5,513 nucleotides of DNA from JAAGZL01 sp050288625 (GTDB lineage Bacteria > Pseudomonadota > Gammaproteobacteria > Chromatiales > Chromatiaceae): positions 1 to 5,513 of the forward strand of contig JBNKEE010000056.1 in assembly GCA_050288625.1 (NCBI GenBank), read 5' to 3'. The first letter of the stretch is position 1. Each line of letters opens with the position of its first letter. The position numbers and the translations under genes were made by a program. Of the stretch, positions 1-5,513 are shown in pieces. The notes below the pieces were generated by a model that saw only the letters and a program-made list of their open reading frames with translations, searched no databases and was not told where the DNA came from.

Positions 1-1740
1 ATCAACTGCTACATGGGCACCCGCTTCGGCGAGAACAACCCGGAAGATCACGTGCGTTACGCCCGTATCGACCTGATGGGCATGGTGCGTGAGGATTTGG
101 CCTTTGATATGGCGCGTCACGTTGACTCAACCGTGCACCAGTTCGAAGATTGGGGTATGCCGATCATGCGCAACCCGAAGACCGGAGCCTATCTGCGTGA
201 AGGTCGCTGGCAAATCATGATCCACGGTGAATCCTACAAGCCGCTGGTAGCCGAAGCCGCCAAGAAGTCCGCGGACAAGGTGTATAACCGTATCTGCGTA
301 ACCCATCTGCTGATGGACGATTCCAAAGAGAACCGCGTAGCCGGTGCTGTTGGTTTCAACGTACGTACCGGTAACTACCACGTATTCAAGTCCAAGACCG
401 TTATCGTTGGTGCCGGTGGTGCCTCCAACATCTACAAGCCACGTTCTGTTGGTGAGGGTGCTGGTCGTGTCTGGTACGCTCCTTGGTCATCCGGTTCTGC
501 CTATGGTCTGTTGATCGGCGCAGGCGCCAAGATGACCCAGATGGAGAACAAGATCGTTCTGGCCCGTTTCAAAGACGGTTACGGTCCGGTTGGTGCATAC
601 TTCCTGCATCTGAAGACCTACACCCAGAACTGCAACGGTGAAGAGTACGAATCTAAGTGGTTCCCTGAACTGCAGAAGATGGTTGGTAAGGAGTATCTGG
701 ACCCAGAGCTGTCTCATGCAACTCACCGTCCCATCCCGACTTGCCTGCGTAACCACGCGCTGATCAATGAGGTCAATGCCGGTCGTGGTCCGATCCACAT
801 GGTCACCATGGAAGCCTTCCAGGATCCGCATCTGGAAGAGATCGGATGGCACAACTTCCTGGGTATGACCGTTGGTCAGGCCGTACTCTGGGCCGCTACT
901 GACGTTAACCCGAAGTACGAGAACCCAGAACTCACCACTTCTGAGCCTTATGTGATGGGTTCCCACGCCACCGGTTCTGGCGCCTGGTGTTCAGGTCCTG
1001 AAGACCTGTCCCCACCAGAGTACTTCTGGGGCTACAACCGTATGACCACCGTAGAGGGTCTGTTCGGTGCCGGCGACGCTATCGGCGGTACTCCGCACGC
1101 ATTCTCCTCTGGTTCCTTCACCGAAGGTCGTATCGCTGCCAAGGCCGCATGTAAGTACATCGACGACGGCAAGGCCGAGGGTATTAGCGTTTCACAGGCT
1201 CAGATCGACCGCCGCAAGGCAGAGATCTACAAGCCGATGGAGCATTACAAAGTTTACCGCAACGAGATCGTTGCCGGTAGCGTTAACCCGAACTACATCA
1301 ACCCGCGTCAGGGTCTGGACCGTCTGCAGAAGCTGATGGACGAGTACTGCGGCGGTGTAACGGTTAACTACGTAACCAACGAGAAGCTGCTGAGCATCGG
1401 CCTGAAAAAGATGAAGATCCTGGAAGAGGATCTGGAGAAGGTTGCCGCAGAGAACGTGCACGAACTGCTACGTGCTTGGGAACTGAAGCATCGTCATCTT
1501 GCTGCAGAGTCTGTATTCCAGCACACCCTTTTCCGCAAGGAGACTCGCTGGCCGGGCTACTACTACCGCGGTGACGCCATGAAGGTGGATGACGAGAACT
1601 GGCATGTATTGACCGTTTCTCGCCGTGACCCTGCTACTGGCGAATACACCATGGAAAAGGCACCTCTCTATCATTTGGTCGGAGATATCGAAGATAAGGC
1701 TCTGGCTGAACTGAAGGCTAAAGAGAAAGCGGCTGTATAG
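1..1740 (+). CDS. aprA: Adenylylsulfate (APS) reductase alpha subunit, 5'-truncated by window edge
   Basis: This is the FAD-binding catalytic subunit of dissimilatory APS reductase (APS + 2e- to sulfite + AMP; run in reverse by sulfur oxidisers). It works in the cytoplasm with the iron-sulfur subunit AprB. The frame is open from base 1, giving 579 residues and a TAG stop. Roughly 70 N-terminal residues, including the dinucleotide-binding glycine motif, lie outside the window; the ATG at 13 is internal. Visible family blocks are INCYMGTRFGEN at the start, GRWQIMIHGESYKP (68-81), RFKDGYGPVG (189-198), VMGSH (318-322) and the NRMTTVEGLFGAGDAIGG / FSSGSFTEGRIAAK flavin-binding region. Trp158, Arg189 and His322 all sit at one constant offset (76) from active-site residues W234, R265 and H398 of the Archaeoglobus fulgidus enzyme, numbering recalled from memory. 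Codons favour GGT, CGT, AAC and AAG, as in a highly expressed gene. Tandem hairpins follow directly. Identification is very secure; the exact lineage is not. Confidence 0.97.
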   Translation: MNCYMGTRFGENNPEDHVRYARIDLMGMVREDLAFDMARHVDSTVHQFEDWGMPIMRNPKTGAYLREGRWQIMIHGESYKPLVAEAAKKSADKVYNRICVTHLLMDDSKENRVAGAVGFNVRTGNYHVFKSKTVIVGAGGASNIYKPRSVGEGAGRVWYAPWSSGSAYGLLIGAGAKMTQMENKIVLARFKDGYGPVGAYFLHLKTYTQNCNGEEYESKWFPELQKMVGKEYLDPELSHATHRPIPTCLRNHALINEVNAGRGPIHMVTMEAFQDPHLEEIGWHNFLGMTVGQAVLWAATDVNPKYENPELTTSEPYVMGSHATGSGAWCSGPEDLSPPEYFWGYNRMTTVEGLFGAGDAIGGTPHAFSSGSFTEGRIAAKAACKYIDDGKAEGISVSQAQIDRRKAEIYKPMEHYKVYRNEIVAGSVNPNYINPRQGLDRLQKLMDEYCGGVTVNYVTNEKLLSIGLKKMKILEEDLEKVAAENVHELLRAWELKHRHLAAESVFQHTLFRKETRWPGYYYRGDAMKVDDENWHVLTVSRRDPATGEYTMEKAPLYHLVGDIEDKALAELKAKEKAAV

Positions 1741-1750
1741 TAGTAAATAG

Positions 1751-1781
1751 CAAACAGAAGCCCCACCGGGGCTTCTGTTTG
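1751..1781 (+). terminator. First hairpin after aprA (14-bp perfect stem, weak T-tract)
   Basis: The arms at 1751-1764 and 1768-1781 are perfectly complementary over 14 bp around a 3-nt loop (ACC), starting 11 bases after the aprA stop codon. The stem has a GC-rich core (GCCCC/GGGGC) and an AT-richer base. No continuous T-run follows, only GCTTT, so by itself it could be an inefficient terminator or a 3'-end stabiliser of the aprA mRNA. The hairpin is certain from the sequence; its role is inferred from position. Confidence 0.7.
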
Positions 1782-1795
1782 GCTTTGCAGGATTG

Positions 1796-1829
1796 AAGAG
1801 GCCAATATTTATGTTGGCCTCTTTTTTTT
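1796..1829 (+). terminator. Rho-independent terminator of the apr transcript
   Basis: AAGAGGCCAA (1796-1805) pairs perfectly with TTGGCCTCTT (1814-1823). The T-tract runs 1822-1829 (eight T). The loop is 8 nt, and a T.G and an A-T pair could extend the stem by two. This is a textbook intrinsic terminator, placed 14 bases after the preceding hairpin. It should isolate aprA from the gene starting at 1866, though its 3' edge lies only 36 bases from that start. Confidence 0.9.
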
Positions 1830-1865
1830 GTATGCTATCTAAATTTCAAGATTAAAGAACAACAG

Positions 1866-2216
1866 ATGAACATTATTGACAAGACAGACGAAGAACTTCT
1901 GGAGATGGGTATCCCCTGGTGGGAAGACCTTATTAAATATTCCAACGAAGGCGCGTACGGAAAGTTTATCCGTAATTTTTCCTATGACCTGATGCTGGGG
2001 CTGAATGAGGTAGAAGTGGGCAATCAGTTTGCCCATAGCGAACTGACCCGCAGTCTTGATTCTAACTACGATTTCCTGGGTTTTATCCGTCGCGGCGAGC
2101 ATGTCTCTTTTCTGTTTCGAGTCCGCAGCACCAAGAAGCCGGGCGAATGGCTGGGCAGGATGGTGCTAGGTTACGAACGGGGTGAACCTAAGATTTTTGC
2201 GGCATCCATCTTCTGA
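1866..2216 (+). CDS. Conserved-looking hypothetical protein, 116 aa
   Basis: I do not recognise this family. The protein is acidic to neutral, rich in aromatic residues, and has no signal peptide, membrane segment, Cys or obvious metal motif, so it is probably cytoplasmic. Residues 7-45 look helical (DEELLEMGIPWWEDLIKYSN and onward). Residues about 68-116 look like successive beta strands (YDFLGFIRR, HVSFLFRVRS, EWLGRMVLGYE, KIFAASIF). Two helices followed by an antiparallel sheet is compatible with a small alpha+beta fold such as NTF2/SnoaL, but this is a guess from pattern only. The ATG at 1866 is preceded by a weak purine stretch (AAAGAA) rather than a good Shine-Dalgarno site. It lies behind the apr terminator and 6 bases ahead of the FKBP-like gene, so the two are probably co-transcribed and perhaps translationally coupled. 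That it is a real gene rests on this arrangement and on the coherent, globular-looking protein. Confidence 0.75.
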   Translation: MNIIDKTDEELLEMGIPWWEDLIKYSNEGAYGKFIRNFSYDLMLGLNEVEVGNQFAHSELTRSLDSNYDFLGFIRRGEHVSFLFRVRSTKKPGEWLGRMVLGYERGEPKIFAASIF

Positions 2217-2222
2217 TTGGCC

Positions 2223-2732
2223 ATGAAAGATACTATTCAAGACAATAAGATGGTTGAGCTGACCTATAAGGTCACGGATAAAAAGACCGGCCATATCCTT
2301 TCAACCATCGAGTTTCCTCTAAGCTATGTGCATGGCGCTGGCCAGACGTTGGCAACCCAAGTAACAGACGAGCTTGCCGGCCGTGCCGCAGGTGAGACTA
2401 TTGAGGTCCCTATTGATGGTAATCTGATCTACGGTGCCCGCGATGAGAGCCTGGTATTTACCGACCACATCGAGAACGTACCGGAAGATTACCGCGAAAT
2501 CGGCACCAAGATCCTGATGGAAAACGACAAGGGCGAAACTAAGGAGTTTATCGTTACTCGCATGGATGATAAAACCCTCACCGTCGATGGCAACAACCCG
2601 CTTTGCGGCAGAGATCTGATCTTCACCCTGGAGATCCTGTCCGTGCGGGATGCAACCCAGGAAGAGATAGAGGCCGGAACCAAAATCGTAGAGGGTCCGG
2701 ATATAGATGGCGAAAATGTAGTTCCGATCTAA
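2223..2732 (+). CDS. FKBP-type peptidyl-prolyl cis-trans isomerase, SlyD-like
   Basis: It encodes a 169-residue SlyD/FkpB-type FKBP, expected to act as a cytoplasmic prolyl isomerase and folding helper. The split FKBP domain is visible: residues 10-71 (MVELTYKV, FPLSYVHGAG, ELAGRAAGETIEVPI, LIYGARDE) and about 122-148 (VDGNNPLCGRDLIFTLEILSVRDATQEE). The insert-in-flap region lies between, at about 75-121. The block equivalent to the SlyD signature DGNHPLAG reads DGNNPLCG. The Asp usually found near 'vDeS' is not present in the equivalent ILSTIE. The C-terminus (TKIVEGPDIDGENVVPI) lacks SlyD's His/Cys-rich nickel-binding tail. A metallochaperone role is therefore unlikely and isomerase activity may be reduced. 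I chose the ATG at 2223 over the in-frame TTG at 2217, which directly abuts the upstream stop. No clear Shine-Dalgarno precedes either start, which fits translational coupling to the 116-residue gene. Confidence 0.88.
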   Translation: MKDTIQDNKMVELTYKVTDKKTGHILSTIEFPLSYVHGAGQTLATQVTDELAGRAAGETIEVPIDGNLIYGARDESLVFTDHIENVPEDYREIGTKILMENDKGETKEFIVTRMDDKTLTVDGNNPLCGRDLIFTLEILSVRDATQEEIEAGTKIVEGPDIDGENVVPI

Positions 2733-2737
2733 TCCGG

Positions 2738-3376
2738 TTATCTTTTCTCAAACGGATCGTCAGACAACAGGACACTAACATAGGGCGCATAGGCCAAAAC
2801 AGGACCTTGTCTCGGTCCCAAATCATTAAATGCATGCAGCACCTGGACCAGAAGAGTTCGATTATTTGGCTCTTCTTTTAGTGCCTCCAGAGCCGAAACA
2901 AAAGGCTCGATATCATGCAAATCCATCTGTGCCGCCAGCATTTCCATAGCTTCTTCCACCCTTGCGGCATCGATGTTCTTTTTTGTTTTTATGATGTGTT
3001 CTTCTGCGGACTCTCCGTCTTCGGGATACCCATCATTACCGTGTTCTGTTCCTGAAGAATTGCCGGGAGCTCTGAGACCGGCAAATGCACTGAACTCTTC
3101 AAGCGCTCTCTGCCTTAGCTCGCCAACAAATGCGTTGAACTCTTCAGTGTTGGGCTTCCCCAAGTACAGAGAGATCAAGGGGCAGCCATTGACTCGGCTA
3201 TTAAATACTAGATGCGACTTGCTGATTACCGGTTCCGGTTTCAGCACGGACAGTCCTACCCTGATCTCTTCTTCATCTTTAAATGGCGCTTTAGTTCGAA
3301 TATTGACGTAATCCTCTATCAACTCCAATTCCTGGGTGCCTTTAAAAAAGTGCTTTTGTGTCAGTTTCGTCGTCAT
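2738..3376 (-). CDS. Hypothetical two-domain protein, about 212 aa
   Basis: I do not recognise a named family. From the ATG at 3376 (MTTKLTQKHFF), residues 1-92 form a compact alpha/beta-looking domain. It has alternating strands (TQELELIEDYVNIRTK, EIRVGLSVLKPEP, HLVFNSRVNG, PLISLYLGKPN) and a closing helix (TEEFNAFVGELRQRALEEF). This order resembles small PH-like modules, but that is only an impression. Residues 100-130 are a polar, Gly/Ser/Glu-rich linker (GNSSGTEHGNDGYPEDGESAEEH). Residues 133-185 are predicted helical, and the C-terminus is hydrophobic then charged. There is no signal peptide. An ATG at 3385 is an equally possible start; it lies closer to the AGG of a weak ribosome site and 7 bases after the upstream stop. 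The frame stays open to 3517, but that extension overlaps the upstream gene. It is the last of four co-directional genes and ends 5 bp from the converging FKBP-like gene. Confidence 0.78.
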   Translation of the reverse strand: MTTKLTQKHFFKGTQELELIEDYVNIRTKAPFKDEEEIRVGLSVLKPEPVISKSHLVFNSRVNGCPLISLYLGKPNTEEFNAFVGELRQRALEEFSAFAGLRAPGNSSGTEHGNDGYPEDGESAEEHIIKTKKNIDAARVEEAMEMLAAQMDLHDIEPFVSALEALKEEPNNRTLLVQVLHAFNDLGPRQGPVLAYAPYVSVLLSDDPFEKR

Positions 3377-3392
3377 TGCGCACATTGACCTA

Positions 3393-3704
3393 TCATTTGC
3401 TAAACGCCTTATCCATCTCACTGGCGACAAATTCATGGGTAAAAGAGTTTTCACCACAATGGATAATCTGATCATCTTCACCGGAAAAAACCAGATAAGG
3501 ATGAACGTCAATACCATCCCTTTCTATAATCGAATTGCCATCAATTGTGCTGGTAACACTAAAGGCGATTTCGCCTGTTAGGTGAATCAGTTCATCCCCT
3601 GTTATCCCGGCTCCCATAAGTTTCAGGCGTACCTGTTGAATAATTTCACTGACAAATACCTCTTGGAAGGCTTCATATTTTTGTATATCAATTATCTGTT
3701 CCAT
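3393..3704 (-). CDS. Hypothetical protein, 103 aa
   Basis: This is a small acidic protein of unrecognised family, starting MEQIIDIQKYEAFQEVF. It has no signal peptide, membrane helix or Cys pair and one Cys (IIHCGEN). The first 35 residues look helical. A strand-rich middle follows (GEIAFSVTSTIDGNSIIERDGIDVHPYLVFSG, then DDQIIHCGENSFTHEFV) and a short C-terminal helix. The ATG at 3704 has a purine-rich GAAGAAA about 7 bases upstream that can serve as ribosome site. It follows the acyltransferase by 50 bases and precedes the next unknown gene by 7-16 bases, so it is very probably co-translated with that gene. A perfect TATAAT lies in the 50-base gap. The frame agrees with the neighbours' orientation and spacing, which supports it as a real gene. 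No function can be assigned. Confidence 0.75.
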   Translation of the reverse strand: MEQIIDIQKYEAFQEVFVSEIIQQVRLKLMGAGITGDELIHLTGEIAFSVTSTIDGNSIIERDGIDVHPYLVFSGEDDQIIHCGENSFTHEFVASEMDKAFSK

Positions 3705-3733
3705 TGGGATTTCTTCATATTTTGCAAAGGTTG

Positions 3734-3739
3734 ATTATA
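3734..3739 (-). promoter_or_regulatory. Candidate -10 box (TATAAT) ahead of the two unknown genes
   Basis: On the minus strand the gap between the acyltransferase stop and the 103-residue gene holds a perfect TATAAT. Its downstream edge is 29 bases from the ATG at 3704, which would give a 5' leader of about 20 nt. No good -35 hexamer sits 16-18 bases upstream, where the sequence is TGAAAT-like and overlaps the end of the acyltransferase gene. It may be a weak or activator-dependent internal promoter, or a chance match in AT-rich spacer. Confidence 0.35.
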
Positions 3740-3754
3740 CACTCACCCTATTAA

Positions 3755-4780
3755 TCATTTCAGCAAACCGCCAAGAGCCTCTTTTATTCTGCCGGTCCAG
3801 CTCATGGGTGAGGCTGTTGGAATACAGCACAGTCTTAAACGCTCCCTGCGTTCAGACATCCACTCCTGCTTGTAGGCGTCGTTGCCGGTAAGAAAATCGA
3901 TCTCCTCAACCTTATCTATATCTATCACATGTCGCATGAGATATGCAGTAAGGATGGAGCCGGGCGAATATCTCATCCAGGCCTGATCATAGACCAGCTT
4001 GAAGATACTGGCCTTGCCGTGGGCGACAAACCAGAACTGGGCCGCAGCAGGGGCTTCCCCGGCGTAGAGGATTGCCAGCCTTAGCCAGCCCTGCTGTGCA
4101 AATCGCGCTGCCAGTCCATCGATAAATTCAATAAACTGTTCCTCGGCCTTCCAGCTGGCGGTATAGACAGAACGGTAGTCCGCCATACCTTTTTGTAGAT
4201 CATTCTTTGTATACAGCGAGATTCGGTATCCGTGTTCCCGTTCGAGCTTACGCTGTTTGCGGGCAATGGTATTGCGTACTCTAGCTGGACGGGAGGAGAT
4301 ATAGTCGGCGAATGTCTGTTGTTCGGTACGGTGGAACCAGTTATAGAATCGATAGTGACGTTGACATGTATAACTGGAAGCTTCCAGCGCCCTCTGTAAT
4401 AGGAGCAGTTTGGGATCATCCTCTGCGATGGGGTCTATCTGCAGATAGTCAATTGGCAGGAGCGTCAGGCCCCCAACCAAACACTCAATAATCTGATCCT
4501 GGCGATCTTCACAAATCAGTAAGCTGGAGAGTGAGGTATAGAGGTGCTTAAGTGAATAATAGTGATTTCCACCGCGCCTGGTCAGGGGTAGCAGCGCAAG
4601 GAGACTGTCTCTATCAAGGACGCAAGCCAGAAATGCTGACTGATCTTCATCAAGCCCGTTATCTGTAAGATTTTTCAGCCATGGCAGGGAGAAAAAGGCG
4701 CTCTCCCTCCCGGCTACGGCGAAAAATTCACCGGCGTCATGCGGCAACTGATCCCAATGGTCGTAACAGACAAACTCCAT
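3755..4780 (-). CDS. GNAT-family acyltransferase, FemAB/BioF2-like (CelD-type)
   Basis: The 341-residue protein has the layout of the large GNAT proteins grouped as acetyltransferase_6 / BioF2-like, which transfer acyl or aminoacyl groups, often in cell-envelope or polysaccharide modification. The N-terminal half (1-145) carries the degenerate first GNAT-like domain: FFSLPWLKNL, a hydrophobic LLALLPLTRRGG, and the LPIDYLQIDPI strand. The conserved junction is SRPARVRNTIARKQRKLER (163-181), the typical 'S..R..i.r..rkle' helix. The second domain follows: VYTASWK (206-211), LRLAILYAGEAPAAAQFWFVAHGKASIFKLVYD (233-265), YSPGSILTAYLMRHVI (271-286) and the ending block EIDFLTGNDAYKQEWM (293-308). 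It has no signal peptide or membrane helix and is probably cytoplasmic. The ATG at 4780 was chosen over an adjacent GTG at 4783; neither has a strong ribosome site. It starts 24 bases after the YCII-domain gene. Family is confident; the substrate is unknown, since no capsule or exosortase genes are adjacent. Confidence 0.88.
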   Translation of the reverse strand: MEFVCYDHWDQLPHDAGEFFAVAGRESAFFSLPWLKNLTDNGLDEDQSAFLACVLDRDSLLALLPLTRRGGNHYYSLKHLYTSLSSLLICEDRQDQIIECLVGGLTLLPIDYLQIDPIAEDDPKLLLLQRALEASSYTCQRHYRFYNWFHRTEQQTFADYISSRPARVRNTIARKQRKLEREHGYRISLYTKNDLQKGMADYRSVYTASWKAEEQFIEFIDGLAARFAQQGWLRLAILYAGEAPAAAQFWFVAHGKASIFKLVYDQAWMRYSPGSILTAYLMRHVIDIDKVEEIDFLTGNDAYKQEWMSERRERLRLCCIPTASPMSWTGRIKEALGGLLK

Positions 4781-4804
4781 CACTAGAATCGGTGCTAACA
4801 GGCC

Positions 4805-5152
4805 CTAGTTTACTGCCTGGCCCCCACCCGCATCTGAGTTGGACATTTCGATCATCTCTGATACCTCCAGGACGCCATTGATCTCTAAAAAGGGACAGGA
4901 CTGAGCAGCTTCCAGGGCCTCCTGCATGGAGTTTAAGCGGAGAATACTGAGTCCTGACATACCAGTCATGCTTCCAGGGGAGGCAGTACCATCGGTCTGA
5001 ACTGAGTGGGTGTCCTTGAAGGGTATGGCCGGACTTACAACCGCATCACCTAGAGAGGCAAGCCATCTCTGATACTTTTCAAAATGCTTTTGTCCCTCTT
5101 CCGGGCTGGAAGGGTATTCACCCCCTAGATAAACAAATATATATTGTGGCAT
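4805..5152 (-). CDS. YCII/DGPF-domain protein (YciI family), 115 aa
   Basis: This is a single-domain protein of the YCII-related family, a ferredoxin-like alpha/beta dimeric barrel whose members are mostly of unknown function. Recognisable blocks are the opening strand MPQYIFVYLGGEYPS, the helix PEEGQKHFEKYQRWLASLGDAVVSP (His23 and Asp36 lie near the conserved YciI polar residues), the MTGMSGLSILRLNSMQEALEAAQSCPFLE block, and the closing NGVLEVSEMIEM strand. About 10 extra residues (SNSDAGGGQAVN) trail the domain. The protein is soluble and cytoplasmic. The ATG at 5152 places the first strand at the N-terminus as in the family, although the ribosome site (AAGAG, about 11 bases upstream) is weak. 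It is the first gene of the minus-strand run and lies 24 bases before the acyltransferase. Such proteins are sometimes linked to ECF sigma factors, but none is visible here. Confidence 0.9.
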   Translation of the reverse strand: MPQYIFVYLGGEYPSSPEEGQKHFEKYQRWLASLGDAVVSPAIPFKDTHSVQTDGTASPGSMTGMSGLSILRLNSMQEALEAAQSCPFLEINGVLEVSEMIEMSNSDAGGGQAVN

Positions 5153-5241
5153 TCCGGGTAATTCTCTTTTAGAAGTAATAAGTTGTGTGAATAAGAGATT
5201 TTATCTGAAATGGGCGCCAAAAACAGGGATAAGCGGTATGA

Positions 5242-5308
5242 ATAGCAGCAAAAAAAATAGAAATCCCGATAAGCCTCTGATTGCTGGTCTCCTCTATACT
5301 GCTGCTAT
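5242..5308. repeat. 9-bp inverted repeat in the divergent intergenic region
   Basis: ATAGCAGCA (5242-5250) and TGCTGCTAT (5300-5308) are exact reverse complements separated by 49 bp. The right arm touches the candidate TATAAT of the downstream gene. It could be a paired operator or a long-range RNA stem, but arms of this length can occur by chance in 248 bp. The remainder of 5153-5400 is AT-rich spacer with an A-run (5250-5257) and no open frame I would trust. Confidence 0.3.
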
Positions 5309-5313
5309 ATAAT
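5303..5313 (+). promoter_or_regulatory. Candidate promoter -10 region for the gene starting at 5401
   Basis: TGCTATATAAT contains a perfect TATAAT (5308-5313), or alternatively an extended -10 (TGC then TATATA at 5306-5311). No strong -35 lies at the right distance: TGGTCT at 5285-5290 has 17-bp spacing but matches only half of the consensus. If used, transcription would begin near 5320 and leave a leader of about 80 nt before the ATG. Confidence 0.4.
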
Positions 5314-5390
5314 CCAAGCTCGAAAAAATTATGGTGACTTGAGAAGGTTAAACTGCAAATAAGGTAGTTGATACTTCGAGAGCTAAGAGA

Positions 5391-5396
5391 AAGGTG
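5391..5396 (+). promoter_or_regulatory. Ribosome binding site of the gene at 5401
   Basis: AAGGTG lies 4 bases upstream of the ATG at 5401 in a purine-rich stretch (AAGAGAAAGGTGAA). It is the best Shine-Dalgarno match ahead of any start in the window and is the main reason for accepting this partial gene. Confidence 0.65.
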
Positions 5397-5400
5397 AATT

Positions 5401-5513
5401 ATGAGCGGACCAGCCAAAACCAGACCTAAGGTGCCAGAAGGCAAGGCACGTTTTGTTACAACCCGTCAGATGGCGGCTAACGAAAAGGGCTTCGTAGGCT
5501 ACGAGACCATTTG
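5401..5513 (+). CDS. N-terminus of an unidentified protein, truncated by window edge
   Basis: Thirty-seven codons are visible from ATG (MSGPAKTRPKVPEG, then KARFVTTRQMAANEKGFVGYETI) and the frame is open to the edge. The start is basic and polar with no signal peptide or membrane helix so far. I cannot assign a family from this much. Support for a real gene comes from the good ribosome site, the candidate TATAAT about 90 bases upstream, and a codon choice (CGT, AAC, GGC) like the other genes. The minus-strand frame spanning 5169-5444 overlaps it but starts inside this region with no ribosome site or recognisable protein, so the plus-strand reading is preferred. Confidence 0.7.
   Translation, partial: MSGPAKTRPKVPEGKARFVTTRQMAANEKGFVGYETI

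Noticed and set aside
487..966. 159-codon minus-strand open frame inside aprA
   Set aside because: It is antisense to a strongly conserved catalytic region; the open frame results from aprA codon bias.
2732..2757. Possible bidirectional terminator in the convergent gene junction (ATCCG ... CGGAT)
   Set aside because: The stem is only 5 bp with a loop of about 16 nt and no clean T-tract, too weak to call although a terminator would be expected here.
3377..3517. N-terminal extension of the minus-strand gene ending at 2738 up to an ATG at 3517
   Set aside because: It would overlap about 125 bases of the 103-residue gene, and the added residues read as out-of-frame translation of that gene. Starts at 3376 or 3385 fit the operon spacing.
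5198..5203. TAAAAT on the minus strand as -10 box for the YCII-domain gene
   Set aside because: The hexamer matches five of six bases, but the -35 position (CTGTTT region) is poor, so I did not list it as a feature.
5228..5274. Direct repeat GATAAGC (5228-5234 and 5268-5274)
   Set aside because: A 7-base repeat is expected by chance in a spacer of this size and no third copy is seen.
5169..5444. 91-codon minus-strand open frame across the right intergenic region
   Set aside because: It has no ribosome site or family resemblance, starts inside the plus-strand gene at 5401, and covers AT-rich spacer.

Overview
The window most likely comes from a sulfur-oxidising gammaproteobacterium. The only strong lineage marker is the 3' nine-tenths of aprA at the left edge. 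It encodes the catalytic flavoprotein subunit of adenosine-5'-phosphosulfate (APS) reductase, an enzyme of dissimilatory sulfur metabolism. Its short segment before the 'GRWQIMIHGESYKP' stretch looks more like sulfur-oxidiser AprA than sulfate-reducer AprA. This is a judgement from remembered sequences, not from a tree.

Layout. Plus strand, left part: partial aprA (1-1740); two consecutive RNA hairpins (1751-1829), the second a classic intrinsic terminator; then a tight two-gene unit of a 116-residue protein of unknown function (1866-2216) and a SlyD-like FKBP-type peptidyl-prolyl isomerase (2223-2732). Minus strand, middle and right: four co-oriented genes, read from right to left as a YCII/DGPF-domain protein (5152-4805), a FemAB/BioF2-like GNAT acyltransferase (4780-3755), a 103-residue unknown protein (3704-3393) and a roughly 212-residue unknown protein (3376-2738). 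This run converges on the SlyD-like gene with only 5 bp between the two stop codons. At the right edge, a 248-bp divergent intergenic region (5153-5400) precedes the first 37 codons of a plus-strand gene I cannot identify.

How the genes may work together. AprA, with AprB (not in the window), interconverts APS and sulfite plus AMP in the cytoplasm during sulfite oxidation. No aprM, qmoABC, hdr, sat or dsr gene is visible downstream; the terminator closes the apr transcript. The FKBP-like protein is a candidate folding helper, but any link to APS reductase rests on proximity alone. The four minus-strand genes are closely spaced and could be co-transcribed. A perfect TATAAT hexamer ahead of the 103-residue gene suggests the last two may also have their own promoter.

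No tRNA, rRNA, CRISPR array, insertion sequence or phage gene is visible. I found no clearly new system. The best leads are the two unknown minus-strand genes, the unknown/FKBP pair next to aprA, and the divergent intergenic region.
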